Source: JACRIM01 sp964605185 (GTDB taxonomy: Bacteria; Planctomycetota; Phycisphaerae; UBA1845; UTPLA1). Taken from it: DNA of 64,000 nucleotides. Below the pieces are notes generated by a model, which saw only the letters and a list, made by a program, of their open reading frames with translations, ran no database searches and was not told the origin of the DNA. Numbering within the stretch: position 1 is the first letter of the stretch; each line of letters starts with the position of its first letter. The DNA is taken from positions 22,808 through 86,807 of the forward strand of contig CAZSBF010000002.1 of NCBI GenBank assembly GCA_964605185.1, written 5' to 3'. Both the position numbers and the translations under genes were made by a program. This document shows, one piece after another, positions 35,384-43,943 of the stretch.

Positions 35384-38011
35384 ATGCGTTCGTCGTGCCT
35401 ACCCCTTTTGCGTCGCGTCGCCCTCGTGGCATTTGTTGCACTCGCCGGCTGCGGCCCGGCGCCGGCCGTCGCGATGGAGCGGGTCGACAAGCGACCTCAC
35501 TCTTCCGAGGAATCGCTCTTTAACGCGAAGGAGTATCTCGGCCACATCGCCACGCTCGCCGACGACAAGTTCGAAGGGCGCGGCACCGGGCAGGAAGGCA
35601 TCGACAAGGCTGCCGAGTACATCGCAGATCATTTCAAGAAACTGGGCGTCAAGCCTGCCGGCGACAATGGGACCTATTTCCAAAACTTCACGCTCAAGCT
35701 GAAGAACAAGATCGGCGAAGGCACGCGGCTGGCCATCGGCACGGATGACGCCGTCTCGCGCAAGAAGGCCAAGCTGGGCAAGGATTACACTCCATTTCCA
35801 TTCTCGGGGAAGGGCGACTTCAAGGGCGAGGTCGTGTTCGTCGGCTATGGACTCGCGGATGATGACTATGACGACTACAAAGCTATGGACGTCGCCGGCA
35901 AGGTCGTGCTAATGCTGCGACGCGCGCCGAAATTCAAAGAAGGCGATTTCATGTCGTCCTCCTTCCGCGCCAAGGCCTCCAAGGCCAACTCGCGCGATGC
36001 CGCCGCGATCCTCATTGTGAACCCTTCTTTTGACGAGGATGGCGACAAGCTCTACGAATTCGGTAACGAGCAAATGGGCGGCATGATGTCGATGGGCCGC
36101 GCGGGGTACGGCGTTCCGATGATGCAGGTGCGCCGCGCTGTCGCCGATCGCATGCTCAAGGCGGGCGGGCTCGACAGTCTCGATGAGTTGGAAAAGAGAA
36201 TTGAGAACTCGAAGAAGCCCTGTTCCGCCGAGTTGAAGGGGGTCAGCGTGAAGGGCCGCATCGAGATCGAGCCGATTGAGACGCCGGTTCGCAACATCGT
36301 GGCCATGATCCCCGGCACCGGCCCGCAGAAGGACGAGATCATTATCCTAGGCGGCCACTACGACCACCTCGGTATTCGTCACAAGGGTGAGAAAGAGTTT
36401 GATGCGACCAAGGACATCAGCAACGGCGCGGACGATAATGCCAGCGGGACCGCCCTGGTCATGAACATGGCCAAGGTTTACACCCAGGGCCGAAAGCCGA
36501 ACCGGTCCATCCTGCTCATGCTCTATACGGGAGAAGAGCTTGGCCTGCTCGGATCGGCCCACTTTGCAAACGAACCCACGATCGATCTCGACAAGGCCAT
36601 CGCCATGCTCAACTTCGACATGGTCGGCCGACTCAAGGATGACAAACTCGAAGTCGGCGGCATGAAGACCGGCGGCTTTGAGGAGATGGTCATGCAGCTT
36701 GCCGAGCCGTACAACCTGAAGATCAAGAACGGTGGCGGCGGTCGCGGACCTTCCGACCACACCAGCTTCTACAACAAGAACATCCCAGTGCTCTTTTTCT
36801 TCACCGGCATTCACAAGCAATATCACCAGCCGACCGACGATACGCCGCTCATCAACACTGACGGTGCAATTCGCATTGCCAAATACGCCACCGACATCAT
36901 TGATGAAATCGATGCCAAGGCTGAGCGACCCGTGTTCGCGAAGGACAACACCCGCGCGTCCATCGCCCGGCAGGAGAATGGAGATGAAAAAGGCGATGCG
37001 GTTGCCGCAGCTCAACCACGCCGCGGCGAAGGGCGCGGCCCCGGCCAGGGTCGCGGACAGGGCAATCGCCCGCGCATGGGTTTCCGCCCTGATATGAACG
37101 CCGACGCCGAAGGAATTGTGGTCGGCGAGGTCATGGAAGGCGGCGCCGCCGAAAAAGCGGGCATCAAGGAAGGCGACTGCATCAAGGAGATCAACGGGAA
37201 GAAGGTCAAGGCCGCGATCGACATGTTTGAGGTCATGCAGACCCTCAAGTGGGGCGACACCGCGAAGGTGGCGCTTGAGCGTGGCGGCAAGAAAATGAAG
37301 TTTGAGATGAAGTTTGAACGCCCCGCCGAGGATCAGGTCGCTCGCGCCGATGGTGCTGCTCGTGGCGAAGGTGCCTCGCGCGGCGGGGACAATCGTCCCG
37401 CACGCACCGAAGTTCGCAATAGCGACGATGCATCCGACGTGAAGCAGGTGCTCTCCATGCTGAAGAACCTGATCGATCTCAAGGACGGCTCTTCAGAAAT
37501 CTCCATCAAGGTCGATTCCAGCAAGAAGGATGTGTTTGAAGTCACTCTTCGCTTCAAGAAACAGTCGGATTCGAAGGCCGACGCCCCGGCTCCGCGTGAA
37601 CAACGGCAGGAGCGTCGCAACCGCCGCGACGATCGCAGCGCCGACGCCGCACCGCGACCGCGTCCCGCGCCGAAGGATGACGATCCGCACGGCGGTGCAA
37701 CTGACGACACGCAGGCCGCTGAGATGCCCCCGGTTCGCCTCGGGATCATGCCGACTTATGGCGACAGCGAAGGCGAAGGCTACGAAATCTCCGGCGTCGT
37801 TGAGGGCGGCCCCGCGGCGCGCGCCGGCATCAAGGACAACGACCGCATCTACAAGATCGGCGACAAGAAGATCACCAACGTATATGAATACATGGACGCC
37901 CTTCGCCAGTACAAGGCCGGCGATGAGGTCCCCGTCACCATCCTTCGCGACGGCAAGAAAATCAACGTCAAGGTGAAGAGCGCGCCCCAGCAACGCAAAG
38001 AAGCGGCATAG
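35384..38011 (+). CDS. M28 family zinc peptidase lipoprotein with PA insert and two PDZ domains
   Basis: An 875-residue protein. CAGGAG precedes ATG 35384. Lipobox VALAGC at about residue 23. Residues about 45-110 form the start of the M28 fold, about 110-270 a PA-like insert (VVFVGYGLADDDYDDYKAMD; AAILIVNPSF), about 310-530 the catalytic core: GGHYDHLG, NGADDNASGTAL, YTGEELGLLGS, LNFDMVGR and the late His in YHQPTDD, which supply the two-zinc ligands. PDZ 1 spans about 560-650 (GIVVGEVMEGGAAEKAGI), an acidic/Arg linker follows, and PDZ 2 spans about 780-870 (YEISGVVEGGPAARAGI). Likely an envelope aminopeptidase with substrate-tethering PDZ domains. Confidence 0.88.
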   Translation: MRSSCLPLLRRVALVAFVALAGCGPAPAVAMERVDKRPHSSEESLFNAKEYLGHIATLADDKFEGRGTGQEGIDKAAEYIADHFKKLGVKPAGDNGTYFQNFTLKLKNKIGEGTRLAIGTDDAVSRKKAKLGKDYTPFPFSGKGDFKGEVVFVGYGLADDDYDDYKAMDVAGKVVLMLRRAPKFKEGDFMSSSFRAKASKANSRDAAAILIVNPSFDEDGDKLYEFGNEQMGGMMSMGRAGYGVPMMQVRRAVADRMLKAGGLDSLDELEKRIENSKKPCSAELKGVSVKGRIEIEPIETPVRNIVAMIPGTGPQKDEIIILGGHYDHLGIRHKGEKEFDATKDISNGADDNASGTALVMNMAKVYTQGRKPNRSILLMLYTGEELGLLGSAHFANEPTIDLDKAIAMLNFDMVGRLKDDKLEVGGMKTGGFEEMVMQLAEPYNLKIKNGGGGRGPSDHTSFYNKNIPVLFFFTGIHKQYHQPTDDTPLINTDGAIRIAKYATDIIDEIDAKAERPVFAKDNTRASIARQENGDEKGDAVAAAQPRRGEGRGPGQGRGQGNRPRMGFRPDMNADAEGIVVGEVMEGGAAEKAGIKEGDCIKEINGKKVKAAIDMFEVMQTLKWGDTAKVALERGGKKMKFEMKFERPAEDQVARADGAARGEGASRGGDNRPARTEVRNSDDASDVKQVLSMLKNLIDLKDGSSEISIKVDSSKKDVFEVTLRFKKQSDSKADAPAPREQRQERRNRRDDRSADAAPRPRPAPKDDDPHGGATDDTQAAEMPPVRLGIMPTYGDSEGEGYEISGVVEGGPAARAGIKDNDRIYKIGDKKITNVYEYMDALRQYKAGDEVPVTILRDGKKINVKVKSAPQQRKEAA

Positions 38012-38050
38012 CGTTAGAACCGCCGAGCGGAACCGGCCGCAGCAAACTCC

Positions 38051-38902
38051 ATGCCATCCACCCCAACTGAAATCCGCGCCCGCATTCTCAATGAATGGAC
38101 CGCCGCCGCGCAGGGCTGGCGCACCTGGGAACCGCACATCATCGCCTTCACGTGGCCGATGACTCAGGCCATCGTCACCGGTCTACACCTTCGCGAAGGC
38201 CAGCGCGTTCTCGACGTCGGCTGCGGCATCGGGGACCCGACCATCGGGCTGGCTCTTGCCGTCGGCAGCACCGGACGAGTTGTCGCCACTGATCCGACCG
38301 AGGAGATGATCGCTGCGGCAACGTCCCGCGCGGCGTCGTTCCAGCTCAGCAACATCGACTTTCACGTGACACCGATCGAAGACGCCGACTTTTCCAATGC
38401 CTCCTTCGACGCGGTGGCCGGGCGATGGTCGTTCATTTTTTGTGTCGACATTGCATCTCAGCTGGCCCGCGCCCATCGCTGGCTTAGGCCCGGCGGGCGA
38501 ATCGCCATTGCCACGTGGACGCCGCAGGAACACAGCCCCGGCTTTGAGGCGATCAATTCGGCGCTGAACCGCGTCACTGATCTGCCGCCGCTTTCATCAT
38601 CCAAACCCGGCCGGCTGCAACTGGCCGACCCCGGCCAACTCGACGCCGCGCTCACCCGCGCCGGCTTTTGCAATGTGAAGGTCGCACCCGTGCCGCTTTC
38701 GGTCGTGGTGGCAGATGGCGATCAATTCTGGCGCATGATGACGGAAATGGGTGGAAGTCTGCATGCAGTGGTGACCGGCCTGACACCCGCACAGCGCGAG
38801 CAAGTCCGAGCGGAAACAATCGCCGCGGTCAACCGTTATCGTGACGGCGGCATCCTTCGCATCCCCGCGCTGGCACAGGTTGGAATTGGAATTAAATCGT
38901 AG
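38051..38902 (+). CDS. Class I SAM-dependent methyltransferase (UbiE-like)
   Basis: A 283-residue protein. Motif I VLDVGCGIGDPTIGLA (about residues 55-70), acidic VVATDPTEEMI, NASFDAVAGRWSFIF and post-I LRPGGRIAIATW. The architecture resembles UbiE/COQ5-like or ring methyltransferases; substrate unknown. The ATG at 38051 lacks an evident ribosome-binding site and lies 39 bases after the peptidase stop. Confidence 0.8.
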   Translation: MPSTPTEIRARILNEWTAAAQGWRTWEPHIIAFTWPMTQAIVTGLHLREGQRVLDVGCGIGDPTIGLALAVGSTGRVVATDPTEEMIAAATSRAASFQLSNIDFHVTPIEDADFSNASFDAVAGRWSFIFCVDIASQLARAHRWLRPGGRIAIATWTPQEHSPGFEAINSALNRVTDLPPLSSSKPGRLQLADPGQLDAALTRAGFCNVKVAPVPLSVVVADGDQFWRMMTEMGGSLHAVVTGLTPAQREQVRAETIAAVNRYRDGGILRIPALAQVGIGIKS

Positions 38903-38932
38903 GGTCCGCTGTGCGGACCATTGCATACGACT

Positions 38933-40198
38933 TCACGACGCCTGCGAGTTCTTCCCCAGTCGCGCGAGAATCCGCGTTTCATCCGGCGATACCAGCTCGT
39001 ACACCGTGTTTCGCCAGACGAAGCGCCGGCTGGTCATCGAGGAAACCAGCAGCCCCAGGTGCAGCATTCCCGACAGATTCACGCCGCCTACATCCCAGAC
39101 AAAATCACGCCATGTCACATCCGGCGGCTTCAAGACGAGCCGAATCGCCAACTGCCGCAAGAGCGCGTTCAGGCACGAAATGCCCATTACCAAAATCCAT
39201 CCCGCGAGCCCATACCACATCGCCGTCGGCGCGACGATCCACCCGAACAACCCCGCAAAGAACAGCAACGCCACCGCCGTGCCGCCGATGACGAAGTTCA
39301 TGCACAGGATGAATGCAAACCGCCAGAGCGTCGGACCGCAGACGCGGGTGATGACCAGTTGCCGCCGGGCGAACGTCCAAAACGGCGCGAAAGTTGTGCT
39401 TTCGTGGCTGGGGATGAGGGCTTGCGGAACGAAGCGAATGGTCATGCCCGATTCGTGCATGGCACGCGTGACCTGATAGTCATCCGACAGCGCGTTCTGC
39501 CACTTCCCGGCAATATTAACGCGCTCGAATGTCTCCCGCCGAATCGCCGTCGAGCCGCCCCAAACGAAACTCATGTTTTCATCGGTGATGAGTGTCAACG
39601 AACCTGCATTCCAGCAGGAGCGAATACCATTCGCCCACCCGCCGGCCGCGCTATACCACCGGAAGCCCGTCGCGGCCCCCACCTTTTGATCGCGCAGCGG
39701 CGCAACCAGATATCCCAGCCAGTCCTTATGCGGAATCGCGTCGGAGTCGAGGAAGACGAAGACTTCGCGGTCCGGCGACACCGTTGCCACCGCCGCGAGC
39801 AAATTGTGAATCTTCTGCCCGCACCGCTCGGCCAACCCTGCGACCACCATCCGACGCGGGCGAACCCAATTCTTCGTCCATTCCTCCACCGCCGCATAGG
39901 CCGGGTCGCTCTTGGATTCGAGCGTGAAGATCACTTCGTAGTCTTCAAAGTTCTGCTGCGAAAGGGACTCCACCGTCTTGTGCAGCTTTTCATCCACGCC
40001 GCAGCACGGCAGGATCACCGTCGCCCGCGGTTGATAGCGGAATCGGCCGGTCGCGTCGCGCACCTGATCGGCCTCGCGGACCGTTCGTCGCACATACTGA
40101 AGGAAACGCACTCCCCCGCGCAGAAGAAACATACCCTGCAAGACCGTCAGCCCCCAGAGGAATGCGATGAAGTAATAAACCGCGACGGGTAATTCCAT
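38933..40198 (-). CDS. Membrane glycosyltransferase family 2 (ceramide glucosyltransferase-like)
   Basis: A 421-residue protein from ATG 40198 (MELPVAVYYFIAFLWGLTVL), which keeps the first membrane helix at the very N-terminus; a longer frame to 40246 is less likely. GT-A catalytic region: RATVILPCCGVDEKL, FTLESKSDPAY, the metal site FLDSDAIPHKDWL, DDYQVTRAMHESG and RRQLVITR. Three or more C-terminal helices follow. It is likely a lipid- or polyprenyl-linked sugar transferase of the envelope. Divergent from the saccharopine-dehydrogenase-like gene. Confidence 0.82.
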   Translation of the reverse strand: MELPVAVYYFIAFLWGLTVLQGMFLLRGGVRFLQYVRRTVREADQVRDATGRFRYQPRATVILPCCGVDEKLHKTVESLSQQNFEDYEVIFTLESKSDPAYAAVEEWTKNWVRPRRMVVAGLAERCGQKIHNLLAAVATVSPDREVFVFLDSDAIPHKDWLGYLVAPLRDQKVGAATGFRWYSAAGGWANGIRSCWNAGSLTLITDENMSFVWGGSTAIRRETFERVNIAGKWQNALSDDYQVTRAMHESGMTIRFVPQALIPSHESTTFAPFWTFARRQLVITRVCGPTLWRFAFILCMNFVIGGTAVALLFFAGLFGWIVAPTAMWYGLAGWILVMGISCLNALLRQLAIRLVLKPPDVTWRDFVWDVGGVNLSGMLHLGLLVSSMTSRRFVWRNTVYELVSPDETRILARLGKNSQAS

Positions 40199-40280
40199 GT
40201 TGATCGGCACGCACGTGATAATAGGGCGCTGCCCATTCCCCAGCAATCATCGCACTAATGCCGAAGGCGAATGTCGACTG

Positions 40281-40286
40281 TAGAAT
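40281..40286 (+). promoter_or_regulatory. -10 hexamer TAGAAT before saccharopine dehydrogenase-like gene
   Basis: TAGAAT followed by CCGGC, 27 nt before ATG 40313, with a GGAG site at 40302-40305. Confidence 0.4.
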
Positions 40287-40312
40287 CCGGCAAACCCTTT
40301 TGGAGCTGGTTC

Positions 40313-41455
40313 ATGAAAAAACGTGTCATCGTTCTCGGTGCCGGGCTCGTCGGCGCCACCATGGCCCGCGACCTCGCCGCCGATGAATCGCTGGATGTCA
40401 CCGTCGCCGATGTGAGCGAACGAAATCTCGCCCGACTCTCGGCCGCCGCAAACCTCACACGCACGCAGGCCGACCTCGGCTCGGCGGACGCCGTGCGCAA
40501 GCTCATCGCTCCGTTCGATCTCGTCGTGGGAGCCATGCCATCCATGCTCGGCTTCATGGTCCTGCGAACCGTCATCGAATCGGGTAAGCCTTTCTCTGAC
40601 ATATCCTTCATGGCTGAGGACGCGATCGAACTCGACGCGCTGGCCAAGAAGCACAACGTCACGGCCGTTGTCGATTGTGGCGTTGCCCCGGGTTTGGCGA
40701 ATCTGATCATCGGGGACTGCGCCCGGCGGCTCGACGCCACCGAGAACGTCACCTTCTATGTCGGCGGGTTGCCGAAGAACCCGACGTGGCCGTTTCAGTA
40801 CAAGGCGCCGTTTGCGCCGTCGGACGTGCTGGAGGAATACACGCGCCCCGCGCGGCTGAAGGAAAACGGACAGGTCGTGGCCAAGCCGGCGCTTTCCGAG
40901 CCGGAGATTCTCGAGTTCCCCAAGGCGGGGAAACTCGAAGCCTTCAACACGGACGGTCTGCGCAGTCTGCTCAAGACCATCGACGCGCCCAATATGAAGG
41001 AAAAGACGCTGCGCTATCCGGGGCACATCGAACTCATGCGCGTCTTCCGTGAGACGGGCCTCTTCGGAAAGAATGAGATCGAGGTTCGCGGGCAAAAGGT
41101 CCGTCCGCTGGATGTCACCTCGAAACTCATGTTTCCGATGTGGGAGTTGCAGCCAAACGAACCGGAGTTCACCGTCATGCGCGTGATCGTCGAGGGCCGG
41201 CGCGGCACGGCGCGGACGCGTTACACTTACGATCTCTTTGACGAGAACGACCCAACCACCGGTGCGCACTCCATGGCCCGCACGACCGGTTTCCCCTGCG
41301 CCATCGTGGCGCGGATGATCCTGCATGGCGAAATCAAGGAAAAGGGTGTCCTCCCGCCTGAGCTGCTCGGAAAGACGCCGGGGATGCTTGACCACGTCCT
41401 CGCTGAGCTTTCAAAACGAGGCGTCACGCTGACGAATCGCGAAGAAGCGATGTGA
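40313..41455 (+). CDS. Saccharopine dehydrogenase family protein
   Basis: A 380-residue protein; TGGAG lies 7 nt before ATG 40313. Rossmann NAD(P) motif VIVLGAGLVGATMARDLA, DLVVGAMPSMLGFMVLRTVI, AVVDCGVAPGLANLIIGD and a YVGGLPKNPTWPFQYKAPFA block, as in lysine 6-dehydrogenase and saccharopine-reductase-type enzymes. It may oxidise lysine or a related amine; the neighbours do not tell which. Confidence 0.83.
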   Translation: MKKRVIVLGAGLVGATMARDLAADESLDVTVADVSERNLARLSAAANLTRTQADLGSADAVRKLIAPFDLVVGAMPSMLGFMVLRTVIESGKPFSDISFMAEDAIELDALAKKHNVTAVVDCGVAPGLANLIIGDCARRLDATENVTFYVGGLPKNPTWPFQYKAPFAPSDVLEEYTRPARLKENGQVVAKPALSEPEILEFPKAGKLEAFNTDGLRSLLKTIDAPNMKEKTLRYPGHIELMRVFRETGLFGKNEIEVRGQKVRPLDVTSKLMFPMWELQPNEPEFTVMRVIVEGRRGTARTRYTYDLFDENDPTTGAHSMARTTGFPCAIVARMILHGEIKEKGVLPPELLGKTPGMLDHVLAELSKRGVTLTNREEAM

Positions 41456-41468
41456 ACGCGCCGGCGGA

Positions 41469-42368
41469 TCAGTGATGACCGGCTGCTGCCAACTCCGTGG
41501 CACTTGCTGCAATTCCGTTTGGCCGATCCTGATCGCAATCCCCCTTGTGAATCCGGCTCATCAGGAACGGGCGGCCGACGGCGTAGATGGTGCTGCCCCG
41601 CGCCTCGGGCGGATGGAACACGCTTGGCAAATCCTCCGGCGCGGGCGTCCAACCCGGGCCCGGGCAATCGAAGGCCCACGAGTCCATGATGTATCGCCGC
41701 CCGTTCGCTTTGCCCGACTCCGCCGCGTGAATCCGCGCGAGCGCCATGTCCGCACCCTCGGGTTGATGGCAAACATGCGTCACCACGCCCCACTCANNNN
41801 NNNNNNCCTGCTTCTGATATGAATAGACCGGGTGCTTCGAGTAGCGATGCTCGAACCAAGCGTCGCTTGCGAGCGTCTCGGCGGAATGCAATCGCGTCGC
41901 GTTCACATTTGTCACGGCCTTCTCGCCCGCCGAGAAGATCCACCGCCGACCTGCGCGGACGCAATAGCCGCGCTTCAGGTAGACCGGCAACGCCTCGGGC
42001 CCCGCACCGAATGTCCCGATCCAGCCGTCGCTCTGTTCTGCAATACTCTGCATGCGCGCCAGCAGCTTGCCGCCGAGCCCAGTCCCCTTGGTCTCCGGCA
42101 ACACATGCCACAATGCCAGCCAGTATGACTGCGGTCGCGGATAGGGCGCGACGATCGAGCCGAGAAACCCCGTCATGCGCGTGCCGTCGTACAGCCCCAG
42201 CACGCTCATCCCGCCGGGCCACACCGAGCGATCGACCCACGGCGTCGAATAGGTGAAGCGGAGCATCGCGTCATCCGTCGCAAGGACGTGGCCGCGCCGC
42301 CAGTAGGTGTTGATGTATTGCTGAAGCTGTTTTGCATCGTCGACCGGTCGAATCTCGCCCGTCATCAT
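41469..42368 (-). CDS. GNAT N-acetyltransferase-like protein (gap inside)
   Basis: About 299 residues with four unknown residues from the 10-N gap at 41797-41806. GNAT fold: SVLGLYDGTRMTGFLGSIVA, WHVLPETKGTGLGGKLLARM (acetyl-CoA pyrophosphate loop) and GPEALPVYLKRGYCVRAGRR. Its start overlaps the stop of the NodB-like gene (4 bases), so the two are coupled. It probably N-acylates a sugar or amine in the envelope pathway; inference from context. Confidence 0.75.
   Translation of the reverse strand: MMTGEIRPVDDAKQLQQYINTYWRRGHVLATDDAMLRFTYSTPWVDRSVWPGGMSVLGLYDGTRMTGFLGSIVAPYPRPQSYWLALWHVLPETKGTGLGGKLLARMQSIAEQSDGWIGTFGAGPEALPVYLKRGYCVRAGRRWIFSAGEKAVTNVNATRLHSAETLASDAWFEHRYSKHPVYSYQKQXXXXEWGVVTHVCHQPEGADMALARIHAAESGKANGRRYIMDSWAFDCPGPGWTPAPEDLPSVFHPPEARGSTIYAVGRPFLMSRIHKGDCDQDRPNGIAASATELAAAGHH
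41797..41806. other. Assembly gap (10 N)
   Basis: Ten Ns inside the GNAT gene. The reading frame is open on both sides. Confidence 0.99.
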
Positions 42369-43279
42369 GCACCTTCCTGTTCGCGTCGCGCCAATTCATC
42401 CATTACAAACTTCGCATCCACGCGATCGGCCGTGCTGAATGCCGTCGTGTAACCGCACTTCCGCGCGAGTGCTTCAGTCGTTGCGTCGAACCGGCCGAAG
42501 GGGTACGCCAGCATTCGCGGCCTGTCTCCGAATAACTGCGTCATCGTTGCGGCCGCACGGTGCATGTCAGTTGCCTGCTCAGTCGGAGTGAGCGACGTGT
42601 ATGGCACGTGATCGAAACCATGTCCGCCCAGTGCGTGCCCGCGATCCTGAAGCGATCGCAGCTCTGCCTCGCTCATGTACCACTCGTCGGCTCGAAGTCC
42701 GACGCTCGCGTTCATCTCTCTAAGTATTTCCGATGCCCTCGCCGGCGGCACGGCGAATGCCAATGCGTATTTCAATCGCCGCTTGTGCGGCACTTCGTAG
42801 TGATAGAGCGTATTCATGCGGGCCGTGTCGATCGCGACGTCGCCGAGCAGGGCCGTCGTTCGTCGCTCGAACTCGGCCCAGCCCAGGTGCTGTGCCAGCG
42901 CGTGAAGCAAGTGCTGCGCGCACCATCGGTCCGTTTCATTTGAATAGGGGCGCATGGGCGCGAAGAAAACGCCGGGCACGCCCAGATCGTCAAGGATCTC
43001 CGCAGCCAAGAATTGATCCTTCACGGCGTCGTCGAAGGTAATGAGCGCCAGCGCGTCTTCGTGGTCGGCCCGCGCGATGTACTCCGCAGCAGAGACAATG
43101 TCATACGAGTTCTTGATCGCCTGAACCTGCTCCCGAAACCCATCGGGTGTTATCCCTGTTACGCCGTCCGAATCCTGCTCGCGGACGTAGTGATACGTGG
43201 CGACGAAGTGCTCGCGCGCTGGCGGATGCGATCGGGTGTTCGCCCGGCTATCGGCTCGTCGTGCAACGTCGGTAATCAC
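42365..43279 (-). CDS. NodB-type polysaccharide deacetylase family protein
   Basis: Up to 304 residues from GTG 43279. Catalytic motifs: ALITFDDAVKDQFLAAEIL (TFDD), ALGGHGFDHVPYTSL (HxxxH/D zinc pair in altered form, HGFDH) and MLAYPFGRFDATTEAL. An N-terminal TYHYVREQDSDG segment matches the long deacetylase subgroup found with exopolysaccharide genes. Its partner GNAT is translationally coupled, so the pair likely remodels an N-acetylated or N-acylated sugar. The start is uncertain. Confidence 0.8.
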   Translation of the reverse strand: MITDVARRADSRANTRSHPPAREHFVATYHYVREQDSDGVTGITPDGFREQVQAIKNSYDIVSAAEYIARADHEDALALITFDDAVKDQFLAAEILDDLGVPGVFFAPMRPYSNETDRWCAQHLLHALAQHLGWAEFERRTTALLGDVAIDTARMNTLYHYEVPHKRRLKYALAFAVPPARASEILREMNASVGLRADEWYMSEAELRSLQDRGHALGGHGFDHVPYTSLTPTEQATDMHRAAATMTQLFGDRPRMLAYPFGRFDATTEALARKCGYTTAFSTADRVDAKFVMDELARREQEGA

Positions 43280-43317
43280 ACGTTAAGTATCGGCACTTCC
43301 GCAGGCGCAGCCGACAA

Positions 43318-43842
43318 TCACGGCTTCTTCCGCGGCTTGCTCGGCTTCTGGGAAAGCAACTGATTCACCCGCACGCTGATCGGGCAGCTTCGCGAGCAGG
43401 TCTCGCATAGCCCGATGATCTGGAAGCGGTGCGACAAGGCGTGAAACCGCTGGCCCGCGGCGATGGCTGTCCGCAGGCGGAGGACTTCGCCGGCGTCGAA
43501 CTCGATGATCCGCCCGCATCGGCGGCAGACGAGATGGTCGTGCGGGTCCTGGCCGTAGGTGTGCTCGTAGTGGACCTGCTTGTTGGAGAAGTGAACCTCT
43601 TTGACGATGCCGCAGGCGACGAGCAGCTTGAGGGTGCGATAGACGGTGGCCTTGCCGACGCGCATTCCGGCTTGTCGCATGGCCAAGAGCAGTTGCTCGG
43701 CTTCGAAGTGCTCGTCGTTCTTCATAACGGCCTGCAGGACCATTCGGCGTTCGTCGGTGTATTTCAGGCCGCGGTCGCGCAGATACTCCCGATAGAGGTT
43801 CTCGGCGGTGCGGATTTGTTCGTCGGCGGCGGGTCGGGGCAC
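43318..43842 (-). CDS. Fur family metal-dependent transcriptional regulator
   Basis: A 174-residue protein from GTG 43842 with AAAGG 6 nt upstream. Winged helix: YLRDRGLKYTDERRMVLQAV and GKATVYRTLKLLVACGIVKE. Metal sites: HYEHTYGQDPHDHLVCRRCG with a structural Zn CxxC, and ETCSRSCP at the end. It could be Fur, Zur or PerR; the nearby znu operon with a palindromic operator makes Zur attractive, but this is inference. The C-terminal Lys/Pro-rich tail is short. Confidence 0.88.
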   Translation of the reverse strand: MPRPAADEQIRTAENLYREYLRDRGLKYTDERRMVLQAVMKNDEHFEAEQLLLAMRQAGMRVGKATVYRTLKLLVACGIVKEVHFSNKQVHYEHTYGQDPHDHLVCRRCGRIIEFDAGEVLRLRTAIAAGQRFHALSHRFQIIGLCETCSRSCPISVRVNQLLSQKPSKPRKKP

Positions 43843-43943
43843 GGGAGGCCTTTCGTTGGGAAAGATTCTACCCGCGTGAGATACGACCGTCCTTGGCCGC
43901 GAGAACGCCTGACTATCAAATGGAAAAAAGCGACCGAGAGCAA

